Shown: positions 60,119 to 64,000 of the stretch, piece by piece
How positions within the stretch are numbered: the first letter of the stretch is position 1
Layout of the letters: every line of letters starts with the position of its first letter
Source: DATAXP01 sp963708675
Lineage (GTDB): Bacteria; Planctomycetota; Planctomycetia; Pirellulales; PNKZ01
Assembly: GCA_963708675.1 (NCBI GenBank)
Contig: CAVPTO010000003.1
Location: forward strand, 372,001 to 436,000
Reading direction: 5' to 3'
Length of the DNA: 64,000 bases
Notes under the pieces: model-generated
Databases searched by the model: none
Seen by the model: the letters and a program-made list of their open reading frames with translations, nothing else
What the model was told of the DNA's origin: nothing
Program-made: the position numbers and the translations under genes

Positions 60119-61348
60119 CGGGCACCTCCAACGGTTGCGAGCCGAGCGTAACGATCGTGAAATCGCGAGGCGGATTGCGTCTGAGATAGGCGTTGATGCT
60201 ATCGCAGGTGAGCGCGTCAACGAGCTTGCCGACTTCGTCGAGCGTGCGAGGTCGGCCGAGGAAATAGATATCGCGAGCAATCGACGAAGCGCGAGCGCCG
60301 CTCGATTCGCCTTGCATGATGAGCGAGCTCTTGATGCGGGCCTTGAGGCGATCGAGTTCGTTCGGCTCGATGCCATTGGCGAGGCGTTGCAGTTCGCCGA
60401 GCGTCACGTCGAGCGTTTCCTGGCGCGCTCGGCGCTCGTGCCGGCGTAACACATGACGCTGCCGCGATGGCGTAGCGAGCTTTGCGTGGCGTAGACGCTG
60501 TAGCACAGGCCTCGCTTCTCACGGACCTCGGTGAATAGCCGCGAGCTCATGCCGCCGCTCAAAACGCCGACGGCGCCCCAGGCCTGGAAGTATTCGGGGT
60601 CCGCATACGGGATGCTGTCGTATCCGATGGCGATCTGTGTTTGGTTCGAGTCGTGATGCAGATGGGCCTGTCGCGGCAGCGGCGGACGTTCTTTAGGCTC
60701 GACGACGTCGATCGACTTCCAATCGCCGAAGAGGCGCTCGACTTCGTCTTTCAACTTCGGCCAATCGACGCGGCCAGCGACACCGAGCACCGCGCCGGCA
60801 GGACGATAATGTCGCTTGTGAAACTTCTGGATGTCGTCGAGTGTCGTCGAGGTCAGGCCTTCCTCGGTGCCGTGACTCGATCGGCCCCAAGGGTCGGGAT
60901 ACTGACGACGCCGCAACTCGATCATCACCTTCTGGCTTGGCTCGTCCTCGACGGCGCTCAGTTCCTGGAGGTTCACGAGGCGGCTGGCTTCGAGTTCGTC
61001 TTCGGGCAGGTGCGGCCGCAGAACGACGTCGGCGTAAATCGACAAGGCCGGAAGCAGGTGCTTGGCCAAGGTCGCGCCGCTGAAGCTGGCGTGAGCGTCG
61101 CTGACACTCTCGCCGCGCTCGACGCCAAGATTGTCGAGGTCGGTGACAAACTGGCGGTTGTCGCGAGGGCCGGAGCCGCGGAGCATCAGCTCACAAGTGA
61201 GGCCGGCGAGCCCCGCTCGATGGTCAGGCTCGTAGATGCAGCCGGCCGGAACTCGCAGCGAAAACGCGGCTGACTCGACCCCGGCCATGGGCTCGGCGAC
61301 GAGCATCATGCCGTTGCGAAGTACATGCGAATGAATGGTTTGCGTCAC
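60105..61348 (-). pseudogene. M16 peptidase, zinc-motif-less subunit, with one frameshift
   Basis: GTG 61348, with GAGG nine bases before it, starts TQTIHSHVLRNGMMLVAEPM. Where the active subunit has HFLEH this one has LTCEL, so it lacks the zinc site and is a non-catalytic partner. Sequence is continuous to SVMCYAGTSAERA, then resumes in the next frame as QETLDVTLGELQRLANGIEP and on to 60105. One missing base near 60423 breaks it. The joined protein is about 414 aa. Confidence 0.82.
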
Positions 61349-61516
61349 GATGAGTATCCTCACGGGCCGAGGTTCTGATGTTCGGCCCAGGGTGCGACGG
61401 GATGCGAAGCCGCCCAGCCTACCGGCTCGGTCTGCCCGACGCAACGAGTTGCGTCGACTGTGGGAAGTATAGGCCGACGGGCCAATAGAGGCGGGATTAC
61501 GGGGCAACGGCGGGAG

Positions 61517-61539
61517 CGCGTCGCAAGCGACGCGGCTAA
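61517..61539 (+). repeat. Palindrome-GGCTAA repeat (CGCGTCGCAAGCGACGCGGCTAA variant)
   Basis: CGCGTCGC AA GCGACGCG followed by GCTAA, six bases before the stop of the TlpA-like gene (read on the minus strand). It shares the palindrome-GCTAA plan of 41037-41062 and 187-211, but the palindrome bases differ. Confidence 0.6.
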
Positions 61540-61544
61540 CGGCG

Positions 61545-62057
61545 TTACTTCGCGAGGAGTTCAGAGACGCGACGCTCGACGTCGTGATAGGTGAAGCCGG
61601 GCTTGTCGAAGGTTTCGGCCAACTTGCCATCGCGACCGTAGACGAACACGGCGGGAATCGACGCCAGACCAAGCTTTTTGAGTATCGCGTCTGATTCTTC
61701 GCTGGCGAGCACGTTCTCGATCGTGGCATCTTGCGAACGGAGGAAGGTGAGCACCTTTTCGCGTTGAGCCTCGGGCTTGCCGATGCCTTCGTAGTCGATG
61801 CTCACCGAGATGCACGCGACGCGGTCGCCGAGCTTGCGGCTCAAGGCCACGAGGTTTGGGAACTCCTTCATGCACGGTTCGCACGAGGTGCTCCAAACGT
61901 CCATGACGACGACTTGCCCGCGGTGGGCGGCGATGCGCGATTGCAGCTCGTTGTAGTCGGCCGTGTTGAGCGTCACCTCGGCAAGGACGACGGCGCGAGC
62001 GCACGCGAAACCGCAAGCGAGCGTGCAGAACGCGAGAAGTAGAAGGCGGCGATGCAC
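61545..62057 (-). CDS. Thioredoxin-fold TlpA/redoxin-like secreted protein
   Basis: The 170-aa product starts with a signal peptide (VHRRLLLLAFCTLACGFACA; the start is GTG 62057) and has CxxC in VVVMDVWSTSCEPCMKEFPN, plus the cis-Pro loop LGLASIPAVFVYG. It would act in the periplasm as a thiol reductase or oxidase. A repeat copy (62003-62019) encodes GFACARAVV at the cleavage region. RNase III lies upstream on the same strand. Confidence 0.87.
   Translation of the reverse strand: MHRRLLLLAFCTLACGFACARAVVLAEVTLNTADYNELQSRIAAHRGQVVVMDVWSTSCEPCMKEFPNLVALSRKLGDRVACISVSIDYEGIGKPEAQREKVLTFLRSQDATIENVLASEESDAILKKLGLASIPAVFVYGRDGKLAETFDKPGFTYHDVERRVSELLAK
62003..62019 (+). repeat. CGCGAAACCGCAAGCG repeat at the signal-peptide end of the TlpA-like gene
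   Basis: Plus strand ACGCGAAACCGCAAGCG matches 58813-58830 over 15 or more bases. It is flanked by GCACGC and GCGTGC, so it can form a larger hairpin. Confidence 0.75.
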
Positions 62058-62067
62058 GAAGAATGCG

Positions 62068-62820
62068 TCAGTCCGAGGGGAACGGAATCTCTTCGCCGTT
62101 GATCTCGCTCAGCGCGTTGCGAGCGGCCCGTTGCTCGGCCTCTTTTTTGTTGCGACCCCAGGCGGGTTGGTAGCGATTGCGACCAATCTGGGCCGAAACC
62201 TTGAAGCACTTGCTGTGGTCGGGGCCTTTTTCGTCGAGCAACTGGTACGTCGGCGTGAGGCTGTATTGTCGCTGGGCCAGATGTTGCAACAGCGACTTGA
62301 AGTTCGCGCCGTGCTCGCCCCCGGCGGCCAACTCGATCTCGGGGCCCATGTGCAGTTCGATGAACGTCGCGGCGGCATCGAACCCGCCGTCGAGATAAAT
62401 CGCAGCCACGAGCGATTCGTACACGTCGGCCAACAGTGACGGCGGCACGTTCGGACTCGTCGTCATTCCCTTGCCGAGGAGAAGGAACTCTTCGAGCCCT
62501 AATATCTCGCTAATCTTAGCGCAGGTTTGACGGCTGACGACGACCGATTTGATGCGCGTCAGATCCCCTTCGAGGTACTCGGGAAAGCGGCGAAAGAGGA
62601 GATCGCAGACGACGGCGCCGAGAATCGAGTCGCCAAGAAACTCGAGGCGTTCGTTCGACAGCAAACGATGCTGAGCGCCCGAGGCGTGGGTCATTGCCGA
62701 GCGCAGAAACGCCTTGTCTTTGAAGACGTAGCCGATTCGCTGCTCGCAGGCTTCGCTTTCGGGCGTCGCTTGCAAGGAAACCGATGTTGGTGCTGGTAGC
62801 ATGTCGCCAGCTTCTGCCAT
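62068..62820 (-). CDS. rnc: Ribonuclease III
   Basis: I start at ATG 62820 (MAEAGDMLPAPTSVSLQATP), as the 34 residues before it are not RNase III. The 250-aa enzyme cuts double-stranded RNA in rRNA processing. The signature NERLEFLGDSILGAVVCDLL, the second acidic site in LLADVYESLVAAIYLDGG and the dsRNA-binding domain (NFKSLLQHLAQRQYSLTPTY; AWGRNKKEAEQRAARNALSE) are seen. A Pro/Glu-rich N-terminus of about 20 residues is extra. The TlpA-like gene follows. Confidence 0.94.
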   Translation of the reverse strand: MAEAGDMLPAPTSVSLQATPESEACEQRIGYVFKDKAFLRSAMTHASGAQHRLLSNERLEFLGDSILGAVVCDLLFRRFPEYLEGDLTRIKSVVVSRQTCAKISEILGLEEFLLLGKGMTTSPNVPPSLLADVYESLVAAIYLDGGFDAAATFIELHMGPEIELAAGGEHGANFKSLLQHLAQRQYSLTPTYQLLDEKGPDHSKCFKVSAQIGRNRYQPAWGRNKKEAEQRAARNALSEINGEEIPFPSD

Positions 62821-63157
62821 ATCTGAGCCTCGTGCCTTAAAGGCTGTCGGCACCACGCCAAACACGCACGAGCCGACCCCTCCCCCATTGCTAAAGCTAA
62901 TTGCACCATCAACTTTTGTCAATCAGTGCCAATCACTTCGTAGCACCGCGATTCATCAACCTGAAACATGCTTCGGAACGGTTTGTGCATGCCCCGCATT
63001 ACCTAGTGCAAGAAACCCGTACCAGCGGTAACCTCCATGCGGGCATCGGTCACGGCTGACGGCAACGAACGCGTCGCTGCCTACTGCAATCATTGACCGA
63101 CTTCAGCGATCAGAACTACAAAACCAACACGGGATCGTTCCAGTGGGAGGACGAAAG
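62821..63157. other. Intergenic region between divergent rnc and htrA, 337 bases
   Basis: No gene is supported. It must hold the promoters of rnc (leftward) and htrA (rightward). The stretch around 62905-62960 is AT-richer than average, but I cannot fix promoter boxes. No repeat of the local families is seen. Confidence 0.5.

Positions 63158-64000
<843 letters not shown>

Overview
The window is 64 kb of high-GC DNA from a member of the Planctomycetota, most likely the Pirellulales side of the phylum. That placement is inference. It rests on a DUF1080 secreted protein, an ECF sigma factor paired with an anti-sigma/DUF1559-like protein, HslUV, an archaeal-type Ftr protein in a bacterium, a signal peptidase with a zinc-ribbon insert, an LpxC/LpxA lipid A pathway, and mur genes followed by a ftsQ-like gene with no ftsA or ftsZ. 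I saw no rRNA, tRNA, CRISPR array or insertion sequence. The densely packed genes are on both strands, with many 4-nt start/stop overlaps. The only gene cut by the right edge is an HtrA/DegP protease.

Layout. 1-4.5 kb: the end of an oligopeptide ABC transporter operon, a Rossmann-fold membrane protein, an SDR reductase and a CinA-like protein. 4.8-9.2 kb: a signalling pair made of a 1152-aa hybrid histidine kinase and a response regulator fused to an RsbW-like ATPase domain. 9.2-13.4 kb: a secreted metalloprotease, a Nudix hydrolase and a sigma/anti-sigma operon. 14-17.4 kb: secreted carbohydrate-related proteins, including a PL6 lyase, and a methyltransferase. 17.4-28.6 kb: purN-ileS, lepB, a DUF1080 protein, purine nucleoside phosphorylase, one-carbon genes (5-formyl-THF cyclo-ligase and ftr) and birA. 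29-32 kb: an operon of poorly known genes. 32.3-42 kb: ftsH, recQ, a GspE/PilB-type ATPase, a planctomycete-type protein with a C-terminal CxxxCH motif that is interrupted by a frameshift, acylphosphatase and an ABC-2 permease. 42-50 kb: an envelope locus with ompH-lpxC-lpxA-oxidoreductase on one strand and murC-murB-ddl-ftsQ diverging from it on the other. 50-64 kb: flavoprotein, aminotransferase, isochorismatase-like hydrolase, hslVU, tsaE-thiL, a repeat-flanked orphan gene, sulfurtransferase-sufE, a pair of M16 peptidases, a TlpA-like protein, RNase III and htrA.

The feature that stands out beyond the genes is a dense load of short palindromic repeats from at least seven families. Some lie between genes as hairpins. 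Others sit in frame inside coding sequences: isoleucyl-tRNA synthetase carries a 27-codon palindromic insert, and RecQ, MurC, the HI0933-like flavoprotein and the TlpA-like protein each carry a copy of a roughly 17-20 bp repeat. One inverted-repeat pair brackets a single orphan gene (56.7-57.4 kb).

Five genes between 30.8 and 60.5 kb appear to be broken by one-base frameshifts. Four of them (the CxxxCH protein, an aminotransferase, SufE and an M16 peptidase) are clear from reading on in the next frame. The membrane protein at 30.8-32.0 kb is less certain. They may be residual indels of the assembly, real lesions or, in one case with a canonical slippery heptamer, recoding. All family assignments come from motifs read by eye; no database search was run.
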